64,000 nucleotides of DNA, from the NCBI RefSeq assembly GCF_040256645.1, contig NZ_CP158281.1, positions 1,860,001 to 1,924,000 on the forward strand, read 5' to 3'. The position numbers and the translations under genes were made by a program. This document shows, piece after piece, positions 53,403 through 61,710 of the stretch (its first letter is position 1; each line of letters starts with the position of its first letter). This DNA comes from Brevibacterium sp. CBA3109 (GTDB lineage Bacteria > Actinomycetota > Actinomycetes > Actinomycetales > Brevibacteriaceae). The notes under the pieces are model-generated. The model searched no databases. It was not told where the DNA came from and saw nothing but the letters and a program-made list of their open reading frames with translations.

Positions 53403-54905
53403 TCAGATTCCAAGTGTGCGATACCGTTCCATCCGGCGCGCCAGGCGCCGGGCAGAGGGCTCGCGCATGAGCTCGATGAGTTCGTACTCCAGTGTCGCAC
53501 CAACCCGGGACACGAAGTCCAATGGCTCTTCACTCGCATCCGGATGTTCGGCGATGATGCGGTCGACGACTCCCGTCGCCTTGAGCATGGGTGCATGCAC
53601 GCCTTGGCTCTGGGCCATCTCCGGTGCGCGGTCGGTCGTCCGATGCACGATCGCCGAAGCACCTTCCGGAGGCAGGGGCGATAGCCACCCGTTCTCGGCG
53701 CTGAGCACTCGATCCGCCGGGATCAGCGCGAGGGCACCCCCGCCGGAACCCTCACCCAGGATGAGGGACACCGAGGGCGCGTCGAGGTTGGCGAGGTCGG
53801 CGAGGCTGCGGGCGATCTCTCCGGCGATTCCACCCTCTTCCGCAGATTTCGACAACGCAGCACCAGGGGTGTCGATGACGGTCACGAGTGGCAGATCGAG
53901 TTCGGCCGCCAGCCGCATGCCGCGCCTGGCCTCTCGCAGTGCCGCAGGCCCGAGCGGTGCCCGGGAATCTTGGCGGAAACGATCCTGACCCAGCACGATG
54001 CACGGGGCGGAGCCGAATTTTGCCAATGCCAACAGGAGCCCAGGGTCCTTCTCACCCTCCCCTGTGCCGTTGAGGGGAAGCACGGTGTTGGCCGCGGTAC
54101 GCAGCAGGTCGCGAACCCCGGGACGATCAGGGTTGCGGGAACGCGTGATCGCCTCCCATGCACCAGAGTTCGGGTCGACGATCTCCGGACGAGTGTCGGG
54201 ATCGGCCACGCGGGGAGGGACCTCTTTGGCTCCCATGAGGACGTCGAGGACTCGTGCAACGGTGGCCGGGATTCGCTCGGGACCGATCACTGCGTCGATG
54301 ATGCCGTGCTTGTGCAGGTTCTCACCTGTCTGCACGTTCTCCGGGAACTTCTCTGCGTAGATGGCTTCGAAGACACGCGGACCGAGGAAGCCGATGAGTG
54401 ATCCCGGCTCGGCAACGGTGACGTGGCCCATCGACCCCCAGGAGGCGAAGACGCCGCCGGTGGTGGGATGCCGCAGGTACACGAGGTAGGGCAGGCCCGC
54501 CCGTCGATGGGCCACGACGGCATTGGTGATCTTGACCATCGACAGGAAGGCGATCGTGCCTTCCTGCATCCTGGTTCCGCCCGAGGCCGGGCCGGCCAGC
54601 AGCGGCAGTCCTTCGAGCGTGGCACGTTCGATTGCATCAACGAGTCGCTGCGCCGCTGCAACGCCGATCGAACCGGCGAGGAATCGGAATTCCCCGGCGA
54701 CGATGGCGACGCGACGGCCCTCGATCATGCCCTCTCCGGTGATGATGGACTCATCGACTCCCGACTTCTCCCGGGCGGCGGCAAGTTCGGCCGCGTAATC
54801 TTCGGAGACGCCCCCAGCGGGCAGGATCGGAGCTGTGTCCCAGGACACGAAGGATCCGTCATCGACGACTATGTCGAGAAGTTCATGTGCATTCAACCGT
54901 GCCAC
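53403..54905 (-). CDS. Fused acetyl-CoA carboxylase carboxyltransferase (beta-alpha)
   Basis: A 500-residue protein with two crotonase-like halves. The N-terminal half resembles AccD (PLLAGPASGGTRMQEGTIAF, HPTTGGVFASWGSMG, GFLGPRVFEAIYAEKF) but lacks the zinc-finger cysteines. The C-terminal half resembles AccA (LVTVIDTPGAALSKSAEEGG, LGEGSGGGALALIPADRVL). Such fusions would transfer carboxyl from biotin to acyl-CoA, giving malonyl-CoA or a methyl analogue; partner biotin carboxylase is elsewhere. GTG at 54905 is chosen because AGGAG lies eight bases upstream. It is inserted between hisG and hisF. Confidence 0.88.
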   Translation of the reverse strand: MARLNAHELLDIVVDDGSFVSWDTAPILPAGGVSEDYAAELAAAREKSGVDESIITGEGMIEGRRVAIVAGEFRFLAGSIGVAAAQRLVDAIERATLEGLPLLAGPASGGTRMQEGTIAFLSMVKITNAVVAHRRAGLPYLVYLRHPTTGGVFASWGSMGHVTVAEPGSLIGFLGPRVFEAIYAEKFPENVQTGENLHKHGIIDAVIGPERIPATVARVLDVLMGAKEVPPRVADPDTRPEIVDPNSGAWEAITRSRNPDRPGVRDLLRTAANTVLPLNGTGEGEKDPGLLLALAKFGSAPCIVLGQDRFRQDSRAPLGPAALREARRGMRLAAELDLPLVTVIDTPGAALSKSAEEGGIAGEIARSLADLANLDAPSVSLILGEGSGGGALALIPADRVLSAENGWLSPLPPEGASAIVHRTTDRAPEMAQSQGVHAPMLKATGVVDRIIAEHPDASEEPLDFVSRVGATLEYELIELMREPSARRLARRMERYRTLGI

Positions 54906-54999
54906 GTGCTTATCTCCTGTTTCAGATGTGTCTGACGAACGGTAAAGCGGATTCGGGCCACCCTGTGCGGATCGGGCGGTGCCGCTGCGGTCAGGGGCC

Positions 55000-56205
55000 T
55001 CAGCTGTCCGAATCGAGCCAGGACACGATCGCATCGGCGTCCTCGTTCAGCAGAGGCGGCGCGTCGTGGGCGGTCCTCGTGGTTTCGACCTCGGACTCGC
55101 CATCCGCGTCGAAGAACCGCAGGGGCGGTCCGGGCAGGTCGATGTCGCCGAGGACGGGATGGTCGACCGAGACCTTGAGGCCCTGACTCAGAGCCTGGTC
55201 CCACGAGTAGACCTCTTCGAGGGTGCGGACAGTACCCGACGGGATTCCGGCGTCTCCGAGCTTGGCGAGCAGCTCATCACCTCCATAGGCGGCGAACTTG
55301 CTTTCGATGAGTTCGATGACGGCCGGACGGTTCGCGACACGAGCGGCGTTGTCGCCCATGCCCTCAGTGGCCGGGTCGATGTCGAATGCGGCGCAGAACT
55401 TCTGCCACAGGTTCTCGTTGCCCACGGAGATCTGCACGGCTCCTTCCTTGCAGTTGAACAAGCCATAGGGCGCGAGCGAAGGATGGTGGTTGCCGCCGGG
55501 TTCAGGGTTCTGCCCGGCCACGGTGGCGCGTGTGCCCTGAAAGGCGTGAACTCCGACCATGCCGGCGATGAGTGAGGTGCGAACGACCTTGCCCTTGCCC
55601 GTGCGTTCACGTTCGAGCAGTGCCGCGAGAACACCATAAGAGCCGTAGATGCCGGCCAAGAGGTCGGCAATGGGTACGCCGACGCGCTGCATGTCATCGG
55701 GTCCGGACCCGGTCAGCGACATGAGACCGGCCTCGCCCTGGGCGATCTGGTCGTATCCTGCGCGGGAGGATTCGGGACCGTCGTGGCCGAAGCCGGTGAT
55801 CGAGAGGAGCACGAGGCGAGGGTTGATCTCCATGCACACGGTGGTGGAGAAGCCGAGGCGTTCGAGAACGCCGGAGCGGAAGTTCTCGATGAGCACATCG
55901 GCGCGGGAGATCAGTTCCCGCAGTGTCTCCTTGCCGGTGTCGGACTTGAGGTCGAGGGCGATGGACTCCTTATTGCGGTTGCAGGAGAAGAAGTACGTGG
56001 CCTGCGGATCGTCCTCGGGGCCGACGAACGGAGGGCCCCATGACCGGGAGTCATCCCCCTTGCCCGGGTTCTCGACCTTGATCACTCGGGCACCGAGGTC
56101 GCCGAACATCATTCCCGCATGTGGGCCGGCCAATGCGCGGGAGAGGTCGATGACCGTGTATCCGGTCAGTGGGCCTTCGACCCCTGCGATTGTGTCGTTC
56201 GACAT
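55000..56205 (-). CDS. CaiB/BaiF family CoA transferase
   Basis: A 401-residue family III CoA transferase. The N-terminal GYTVIDLSRALAGPHAGMMF, GARVIKVENPGKGDDSR and CNRNKESIALDLK, plus the catalytic aspartate in AGYDQIAQGEAGLMSLTG (about residue 165), are all clear. Family members move CoA between carboxylic acids such as formate/oxalate, carnitine or succinate/itaconate; the acids used here cannot be told. AAGGAGG stands seven bases before the ATG at 56205. It lies 94 bases upstream of the carboxyltransferase gene, and the pair may form a small acyl-CoA module. Confidence 0.9.
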   Translation of the reverse strand: MSNDTIAGVEGPLTGYTVIDLSRALAGPHAGMMFGDLGARVIKVENPGKGDDSRSWGPPFVGPEDDPQATYFFSCNRNKESIALDLKSDTGKETLRELISRADVLIENFRSGVLERLGFSTTVCMEINPRLVLLSITGFGHDGPESSRAGYDQIAQGEAGLMSLTGSGPDDMQRVGVPIADLLAGIYGSYGVLAALLERERTGKGKVVRTSLIAGMVGVHAFQGTRATVAGQNPEPGGNHHPSLAPYGLFNCKEGAVQISVGNENLWQKFCAAFDIDPATEGMGDNAARVANRPAVIELIESKFAAYGGDELLAKLGDAGIPSGTVRTLEEVYSWDQALSQGLKVSVDHPVLGDIDLPGPPLRFFDADGESEVETTRTAHDAPPLLNEDADAIVSWLDSDS

Positions 56206-56207
56206 TC

Positions 56208-56669
56208 CTATTCCTCCTTGAAGTGGGTCCATCTAGCGATGAGCATACGCAATCGCTGACAGTCCTCGTGGGCTCGGGGTCCATCCGCGTGCTGGATCGC
56301 CATCACGGTGTACGTGGTTCCGTCGGTCAGGTCGAGGGTGGGCCACGGGTCGTCGCCCTCCGGTGAGAAGGCGACGCCGAGGATCTGTCCCCAGGCGAAG
56401 GTGCGCGTCCTGACCATGTTCTTCACGACCAGACCCGATTCGCTGGGTCGGGCCTGGATATCGGCGACGCGCAGCAGGGCTGCAGCGAAGATGATCCCGA
56501 GCAGGTTCATCCAGACCACGTCGAGCGGGGTCCAGGGTTCCCAGTCCACGACGATCAGGGCGAGTGACAGCACGGCGAAGCCGATGAACACCACCACTGC
56601 GCCGACGGTGCTGATGATGCGCACCTGGCGGGGTCTGAAGACGCGGAATTCAGATTCGGCAGGCGCCAA
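56208..56669 (-). CDS. PH-domain membrane protein
   Basis: A 153-residue protein with two hydrophobic segments (about residues 16-42 and 48-66) and a C-terminal bacterial PH-like beta domain (ESGLVVKNMVRTRTFAWGQI, VAFSPEGDDPWPTLDL). Small PH proteins of this type regularly follow hisG in actinobacteria; function is unknown. The start is a TTG at 56669 inside the last 20 bases of hisG; no ATG or GTG with a ribosome-binding site fits better. Its last codons contain the AAGGAGG of the next gene. Confidence 0.7.
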   Translation of the reverse strand: MAPAESEFRVFRPRQVRIISTVGAVVVFIGFAVLSLALIVVDWEPWTPLDVVWMNLLGIIFAAALLRVADIQARPSESGLVVKNMVRTRTFAWGQILGVAFSPEGDDPWPTLDLTDGTTYTVMAIQHADGPRAHEDCQRLRMLIARWTHFKEE

Positions 56670-57489
56670 TGTTCGTCACCAGAATCGCACGGGCACCGAC
56701 TGCGTAGAGACGGTCCATGACATTGTTGACCTCTTTGGATTCGACCATGACTCGGGCTGCCACCCAGCCTGTCTCCTGCAGTGGGGAGATCGTGGGTGAT
56801 TCGAGACCGGGAGTCAGTCCCAGTGCTTCAGGCAGGAGGCGCTCTTCGATGTTGTAGTCGACGAGAACGTACTGCCGGGCCACCATCACGGATTCGAGAC
56901 GGCGGCGCAGCACCTCGATCGTGTCGGCTGCACCCTCGCGTTGGACGAGGACGGCCTCGGATTCCAACAGGGGTTCGCCGAACGTCTCCAACCCTGCAGC
57001 GCGCAGGGTGCTGCCGGTCTCGACCACGTCGGCGACCACATCGGCGACGCCGAGCTGGATGGAGACTTCGATCGCGCCATCGAGCTGAACAGTCTTCGCG
57101 TCGATGCCCCTGGCCGCCAGATCGGCTTCGACGAGGTTCGGGAAGCTGGTGGCGATGCGGGCGCCTTCCAGCTGGGTCGGCGAAGAGTAGGAACCTATGA
57201 CTCCGGCGTAGAAGAAGCGAGAGGCACCGAATCCGAGACCGACGATTTCCTGAGCTTCCGCCTTCGACTCGAGCAGCAGGTCGCGGCCGGTGATGCCGGC
57301 GTCGAGGATTCCCGAGCCGACGTAGACGGCGATATCGCGCGGCCGCAGGTAGAAGAATTCGACGTCGTTGACTTCGTCTTGATGGACGAGGGTCTTACTT
57401 CCACGGCGGGTGGAGTATCCGGCCTCGCTGAGCATCTCGGAGGCAGCTTCGGACAGTGCGCCCTTGTTCGGCACGGCTACACGCAGCAT
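56650..57489 (-). CDS. hisG: ATP phosphoribosyltransferase, long form
   Basis: A 279-residue enzyme of the first and feedback-regulated step of histidine synthesis, condensing ATP and PRPP. The N-terminus VAVPNKGALSEAASEML, the GITGRDLLLE loop, and the PRPP site VADVVETGSTLRAAGL (about residues 153-168) are clear. The C-terminal ACT-like regulatory domain (about 205-279) marks the long, histidine-sensitive form. AAAGGA lies directly upstream of the ATG. hisE precedes it by 80 bases. Confidence 0.95.
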   Translation of the reverse strand: MLRVAVPNKGALSEAASEMLSEAGYSTRRGSKTLVHQDEVNDVEFFYLRPRDIAVYVGSGILDAGITGRDLLLESKAEAQEIVGLGFGASRFFYAGVIGSYSSPTQLEGARIATSFPNLVEADLAARGIDAKTVQLDGAIEVSIQLGVADVVADVVETGSTLRAAGLETFGEPLLESEAVLVQREGAADTIEVLRRRLESVMVARQYVLVDYNIEERLLPEALGLTPGLESPTISPLQETGWVAARVMVESKEVNNVMDRLYAVGARAILVTNIGACRI

Positions 57490-57499
57490 GGTGTCCTTT

Positions 57500-57529
57500 T
57501 GTATTTCATCGTCTTGTGTTTCATCGTCA
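57500..57529. repeat. Tandem 15-bp repeat between hisE and hisG
   Basis: TGT(A/G)TTTCATCGTC(T/A) occurs twice in direct succession, 11 bases upstream of the hisG start codon. It may reflect slippage; no role is apparent. Confidence 0.4.
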
Positions 57530-57569
57530 ACGGCTGATCGGGTCTTCGGCTGGGCATCACCGTGGTCGG

Positions 57570-57833
57570 CTACAGATGCGCGCTGACGTCCTCGAGGCGC
57601 AGATCCTTGGCAATCATGAGCACCTGCAGGTGGTAGAGCAGCTGAGAGATCTCCTCGGCGAGCTCGTCCTTGGTCTCATATTCGGCCGCCATCCAGACCT
57701 CTGCGGCTTCTTCGACGACCTTCTTCCCGATCGCATGGACTCCGGCATCAAGCTCGGCCACGGTCTTCGAACCTTCGGGTCGATCGAGGGATTTCTGCAG
57801 GAGTTCGGCGTAGAGCGAGTCAAAGGTCTTCAC
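57570..57833 (-). CDS. hisE: Phosphoribosyl-ATP pyrophosphatase
   Basis: An 87-residue MazG-like all-alpha enzyme of histidine step 2. The metal-binding EExxE pattern is in [17 protein letters not shown], followed by [18 protein letters not shown] (second half of the site). It is the stand-alone form. The start is GTG at 57833 with AGG eight bases upstream. It begins the hisE-hisG pair, 62 bases after the pnuC stop. Confidence 0.93.
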   Translation of the reverse strand: MKTFDSLYAELLQKSLDRPEGSKTVAELDAGVHAIGKKVVEEAAEVWMAAEYETKDELAEEISQLLYHLQVLMIAKDLRLEDVSAHL

Positions 57834-57895
57834 GAAACCAGCCTAATACATCGCCGACGCCACGCTCACATGGGGTCTCGATCCTCGGGACAGCC

Positions 57896-58561
57896 TCAGC
57901 CCTCAGTACTGCGGTTGATGTCCGTGGCACCCCGGTGCGGCGCGGAGATCGTCTGGCTTGATCTCTTCGACCAGTCGATGAAGCCAAGGACGACCATGAT
58001 GAGGAAGATGAGGTACACGGCACCGGAGAACACCAGTCCCCCGGCTACTGCCAGGGGTATCCCGACGAGGTCGACGGCCAGCCATACGAACCAGAACTCG
58101 ACGATCGCGCGCCCCTGGGCGTACATCGCCACGAGTGAGCCGACGAAGATGTAGGCGTCGGGATAGGGGTTCCAGGACCATCCGCCCAGTGCCAGGACAT
58201 AGCCGAAGACACCTGTGCCCACGAGGAGTCCGGCGAGCAGGAGCAGACGCTCCTTCCAGGTCGCCCAGCGGACGAGGACCTCGCCGGCGGCTTCCCGGGA
58301 CTTCTTCCACTGTGTCCATCCCCACACTGCGGCGACGATGATGACGACTTGGCGGGAGGCGTTGCCGCCAAGTCCCGCGGAGATGCTCGCTGCGAAGAGG
58401 AGGATAGAGCCCAGGATCTGGACCGGCCAGGACAGGATGTTGCGCCGCAGCGCCAGGACCACGGTGGCCAAGGCGCAGATGTTGCCGAACAGGTCGGAGT
58501 ACGGCACGGGTTTGCCCAGTAGTTCGAATGCTGGGGTGTTCAGCCAGTCAAGCAGTTCCAT
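57896..58561 (-). CDS. pnuC: PnuC-type nicotinamide riboside transporter
   Basis: A 221-residue membrane protein with about seven segments. The family tryptophans are visible in WGWTQWKK after the third segment, the core GWSWNPYPDAYIFVGSLVAM, and FWFVWLAVDLVGIPL. PnuC lets nicotinamide riboside enter by facilitated diffusion for NAD synthesis. AAGAAGG lies about six bases before the ATG. It follows rpe after 11 bases, so it shares that mRNA; no NAD-related riboswitch fits in between. Confidence 0.88.
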   Translation of the reverse strand: MELLDWLNTPAFELLGKPVPYSDLFGNICALATVVLALRRNILSWPVQILGSILLFAASISAGLGGNASRQVVIIVAAVWGWTQWKKSREAAGEVLVRWATWKERLLLLAGLLVGTGVFGYVLALGGWSWNPYPDAYIFVGSLVAMYAQGRAIVEFWFVWLAVDLVGIPLAVAGGLVFSGAVYLIFLIMVVLGFIDWSKRSSQTISAPHRGATDINRSTEG

Positions 58562-58572
58562 TTCGGCCTTCT

Positions 58573-59235
58573 TCAGTGCACGTGGGATGCTGCGAGTTCG
58601 CGCAGGCCTGAGATCGCGGTGGCAGCGTCGTCGGCACCGTAGACGGCGGAGCCTGCAACGAGCACATCGGCTCCCGCGTCGACGACGCGTTCGATCGTCG
58701 ACGCCGAGACTCCGCCATCGACCTGCAGCTTGATCTCAAGCCCTGTGGCCGAGATGGCCTCACGGGTTCGCCGGATCTTCGGCAGGCACACATCGAGGAA
58801 CTTCTGCCCGCCGAAACCGGGTTCGACGGTCATGATGAGGATCTGGTCGAACTCACCGAGGAGGTCGATGAAGGGTTCGATAGGAGTGGCCGGCTTGAGT
58901 GCGAGGCTGGCTTTGGCCCCCAGCTTACGGATCTCCCGGGCCAGGCGTACGGGCGCTGCGGCCGCCTCGGCGTGAAAGGTCACCGAGGCGCAGCCGAGTT
59001 CGGCGTAGACCGGGGCGTGCCGGTCCGCCTCGGCGATCATCAGGTGGGCGTCTAGCGGGATCGGGCTGATCGCCTGGATCCGTTCGACCACGGGCGGGCC
59101 GAAGGTGAGGTTCGGGACGAAATGGTTGTCCATCACGTCGATGTGCGCCATGTCGGCAGTGCTGATTTTGTCCAGTTCACCACGCAGGTCCGAAAAATCG
59201 GAGCTGAGGATGCTGGGGTTGATCTCGATCGCCAT
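58573..59235 (-). CDS. rpe: Ribulose-phosphate 3-epimerase
   Basis: A 220-residue TIM-barrel enzyme interconverting ribulose 5-phosphate and xylulose 5-phosphate. [13 protein letters not shown] starts the protein; the metal site includes [17 protein letters not shown] and [19 protein letters not shown] and [12 protein letters not shown] follow. It works with tkt and tal from the left of the window. The ATG lies one base after the rsmB stop. Confidence 0.96.
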   Translation of the reverse strand: MAIEINPSILSSDFSDLRGELDKISTADMAHIDVMDNHFVPNLTFGPPVVERIQAISPIPLDAHLMIAEADRHAPVYAELGCASVTFHAEAAAAPVRLAREIRKLGAKASLALKPATPIEPFIDLLGEFDQILIMTVEPGFGGQKFLDVCLPKIRRTREAISATGLEIKLQVDGGVSASTIERVVDAGADVLVAGSAVYGADDAATAISGLRELAASHVH

Positions 59236-59236
59236 T

Positions 59237-60700
59237 TCAGTTCGCCTTCCGCATCAGAGCCAAGAACATTCCATCGGTGTTGTGGACATGGGGCCACAGC
59301 TGAGCGTATCGTCCCGCTCCCCGGCTCACCGAGGCGAACCCTTCGGCATCGGCACCCGTGACCTCAGCGAGGACGGACGGGGCGTCGAGGATTTCAACGT
59401 CACTGCCGCGCAGGACATCGTCGACGACGAGCACGGTCTCCGCGTAGTGGGGAGAGCAGGTCGAGTAGGCAACGACTCCCCCCGGAGCGCATGCGTTCAG
59501 GGCTGCCCGCAACAGTTCTCGCTGCAATCCGGCCAGCGCGTTGATGTCCTCAGGGCGACGGCGGTACCGGGCTTCGGGGCGTCGACGCAGGGCACCAAGG
59601 CCCGAGCAGGGGACGTCGACGAGGACCTTCGCATAGGGGCCGCTGGCATCGCGGGCGTCTTGGACGCGGGTGGTGACGTTGTCGAGTGCCTGAGTTGAGG
59701 ATCGGACGAGTTCGACCCTGTGGTCGCTTGAGTCGAAGGCGTCAAGGGTGGTTCCCGACTGCCGAGCGATCGCTGCGAGGACTGCGGCCTTACCACCGGG
59801 TCCAGCGCACAGGTCGGCCCAGGTGCCCTGCGGTGCCGGGGCGTGTGCCAGTGCCAATGCCACCAGCGCGGAGCCTTCGTCCTGCACTCGGGCCCGGCCG
59901 GTGGCGACGGCATCGACGTTCTTGGGCACAGCGGTCTCGAGGGTGATGCCGATGGGTGAGAACTCGGTCGGCTGCCCAGGCAGCTCGCTGCGGTCGACGA
60001 GCCCGGGCAGAGCGGAAACGCTGACCTTCGCGGCCGCATTGTCGGCTTCGAGCAGTGCTTGCAGTTCGTCAGCCTGGCGTCCGTGGCCTTTGAGAGCCTG
60101 TGTCATGGCCCGGACGATCCATTCCGGGTGGGAGTATTCGATGGCCTGTTCGCCCACTGCGGTCGTCCCGGCGGTGACGCGGCGCAGCCATTCGGCCCGG
60201 TCGATCTCGGAGATCCGACGGAGGACGGCGTTGACGAATCCCGCGGTCTTCGGTGCGTAGGACTTGATGACGGCGACAGTCTCCGACAGTGCGGCATGGT
60301 CTGGTACGCGCATGGACAGGATCTGGTGGGCGCCGAGGCGCATTCCTGCCAGCGGTTCAGGGTCGATGGTGTCGATGGAACGGTTCGCCGCCCTGGCGAT
60401 GATCGCATCGTAGAACTCCTGTTGGCGCAGAGCACCGTAAGTCAGTTCCGTCGTGAACGCCGCATCCTGGGTGTCCATGTGCGTGCGTGCGAGCTTGGCG
60501 GGCAGGAGCAGGTTCGCGTAGGAGTCCTTCGTCTCAACGTCGACGAGGACCTCCCAGGCAATGCGTCGCGGCAGGTTCTTCGCCTGGCTCGGCGCTCGTC
60601 CCGCCGAGGGCTTGCCGCCTGTCGGCTTCCTGCCTGCTGCGGGCTTGTTCGCTGCTGATCTCTTCCGCGGCATACGTTCATCTGCTGGCATCGGTCTCAT
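59237..60700 (-). CDS. rsmB: 16S rRNA m5C967 methyltransferase RsmB/Fmu
   Basis: A 487-residue protein. Residues about 40-190 form a NusB-like RNA-binding domain ([18 protein letters not shown]); residues about 250-487 form the methyltransferase with SAM motif [15 protein letters not shown], the catalytic cysteine in [18 protein letters not shown] and the second cysteine in [11 protein letters not shown]. The first 40 residues are a basic lysine-proline-alanine tail. The ATG at 60700 overlaps the fmt stop as ATGA. Confidence 0.94.
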   Translation of the reverse strand: MRPMPADERMPRKRSAANKPAAGRKPTGGKPSAGRAPSQAKNLPRRIAWEVLVDVETKDSYANLLLPAKLARTHMDTQDAAFTTELTYGALRQQEFYDAIIARAANRSIDTIDPEPLAGMRLGAHQILSMRVPDHAALSETVAVIKSYAPKTAGFVNAVLRRISEIDRAEWLRRVTAGTTAVGEQAIEYSHPEWIVRAMTQALKGHGRQADELQALLEADNAAAKVSVSALPGLVDRSELPGQPTEFSPIGITLETAVPKNVDAVATGRARVQDEGSALVALALAHAPAPQGTWADLCAGPGGKAAVLAAIARQSGTTLDAFDSSDHRVELVRSSTQALDNVTTRVQDARDASGPYAKVLVDVPCSGLGALRRRPEARYRRRPEDINALAGLQRELLRAALNACAPGGVVAYSTCSPHYAETVLVVDDVLRGSDVEILDAPSVLAEVTGADAEGFASVSRGAGRYAQLWPHVHNTDGMFLALMRKAN

Positions 60701-61656
60701 GCTCCTTGCTCGGGGTCTGCCGCCGGCTCGGCGCTGGTTTCACTCGGGTCGAATCGGATGTCGCCATGGCCGCGCAGGAAGTCCACTGCAGCCATCCGCG
60801 CTTTGCCGAAGGGCTGGATCTCCTCCACGCGGACCCAGCCGTCTCTGCAGCCGAGGACGGCTGCCTTCTGCCACGATGTCAGAAGTCCGACCTCGGTGGG
60901 CGTGGCGACGTCAGGAGCGGGTGCGAGTCCGAACAGTTTGGTCCGCTTCCCGTCGACGTTCGCCCACGGTCCGGGGCTGGGGCTGACCCCCCGGGAACGG
61001 TCGATGATCGCCCGTGCAGAGTCGGAGAAGTCGAGATGGGCGTCTGCGACGTCGATCTTGTCCGCATGGCTCGCTTCCCCTGACTGCGGGGTCATCACTG
61101 CGGTTCCGTCCGCGAGGTCGTCGAAGGCGGCGACCAGTTCGGCCGCGCCCAAGCGAGCATAGTCGTCGAGGGCGGTGGCGACATCGGGATGATCCAGCGG
61201 CAGTTCGAGGCGGCGCAGGACGGGGCCGGAGTCCATGCCCTCGTCGATCTTGAACACGCTGACTCCACTGCGGCTCTGGCCTGAGATGAGGGCTCGTTGG
61301 ACCGGTGCGGCTCCGCGATGGGCAGGCAGGAGCGAGAAATGCAGGTTGAACCACCCGAGTTCAGCGGTGGACAGCGCTGCCGGGCCGGCGATGGCACCAT
61401 AGGCGACGACGGCCACGGCGTCGACCTTGAGGGTTCGCAGCTCGGTGATGACCTCGCCGCGCAGTCGGCTGGCCTCGATGACGTCGAGACCGAGCTCGAG
61501 GGCCCGGGCCTTGACGGGTGAGGGGGTGACGACGCGTTTGCGTCCCACCGGAGCATCAGGTCGGGTGAGGACGGCACGGATGCGGTGCCGGGATTCGACG
61601 AGGGCCTCGAGGGCTGGCACTGCGGCATCCGGAGTTCCGGCGAAGACGATATCCAC
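60697..61656 (-). CDS. fmt: Methionyl-tRNA formyltransferase
   Basis: A 319-residue enzyme that formylates initiator Met-tRNA with 10-formyl-tetrahydrofolate. It begins DIVFAGTPDAAVPALEAL; the folate site is NLHFSLLPAHRGAAPVQRAL with the catalytic histidine and the later aspartate of KIDEGMDSGPVL. The C-terminal OB-like domain is complete. The start is GTG at 61656 without an obvious ribosome-binding site. It is in the typical priA-fmt-rsmB order. Confidence 0.95.
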   Translation of the reverse strand: MDIVFAGTPDAAVPALEALVESRHRIRAVLTRPDAPVGRKRVVTPSPVKARALELGLDVIEASRLRGEVITELRTLKVDAVAVVAYGAIAGPAALSTAELGWFNLHFSLLPAHRGAAPVQRALISGQSRSGVSVFKIDEGMDSGPVLRRLELPLDHPDVATALDDYARLGAAELVAAFDDLADGTAVMTPQSGEASHADKIDVADAHLDFSDSARAIIDRSRGVSPSPGPWANVDGKRTKLFGLAPAPDVATPTEVGLLTSWQKAAVLGCRDGWVRVEEIQPFGKARMAAVDFLRGHGDIRFDPSETSAEPAADPEQGA

Positions 61657-61710
61657 TTGAGGAATTCTACTTGTTCGATTCGCGAACGCAGAGCCCGGGC
61701 ACCAGCGCGC

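Noticed and set aside
58562..58572. NAD-sensing or other riboswitch before pnuC
   Set aside because: Only 11 bases separate rpe and pnuC.
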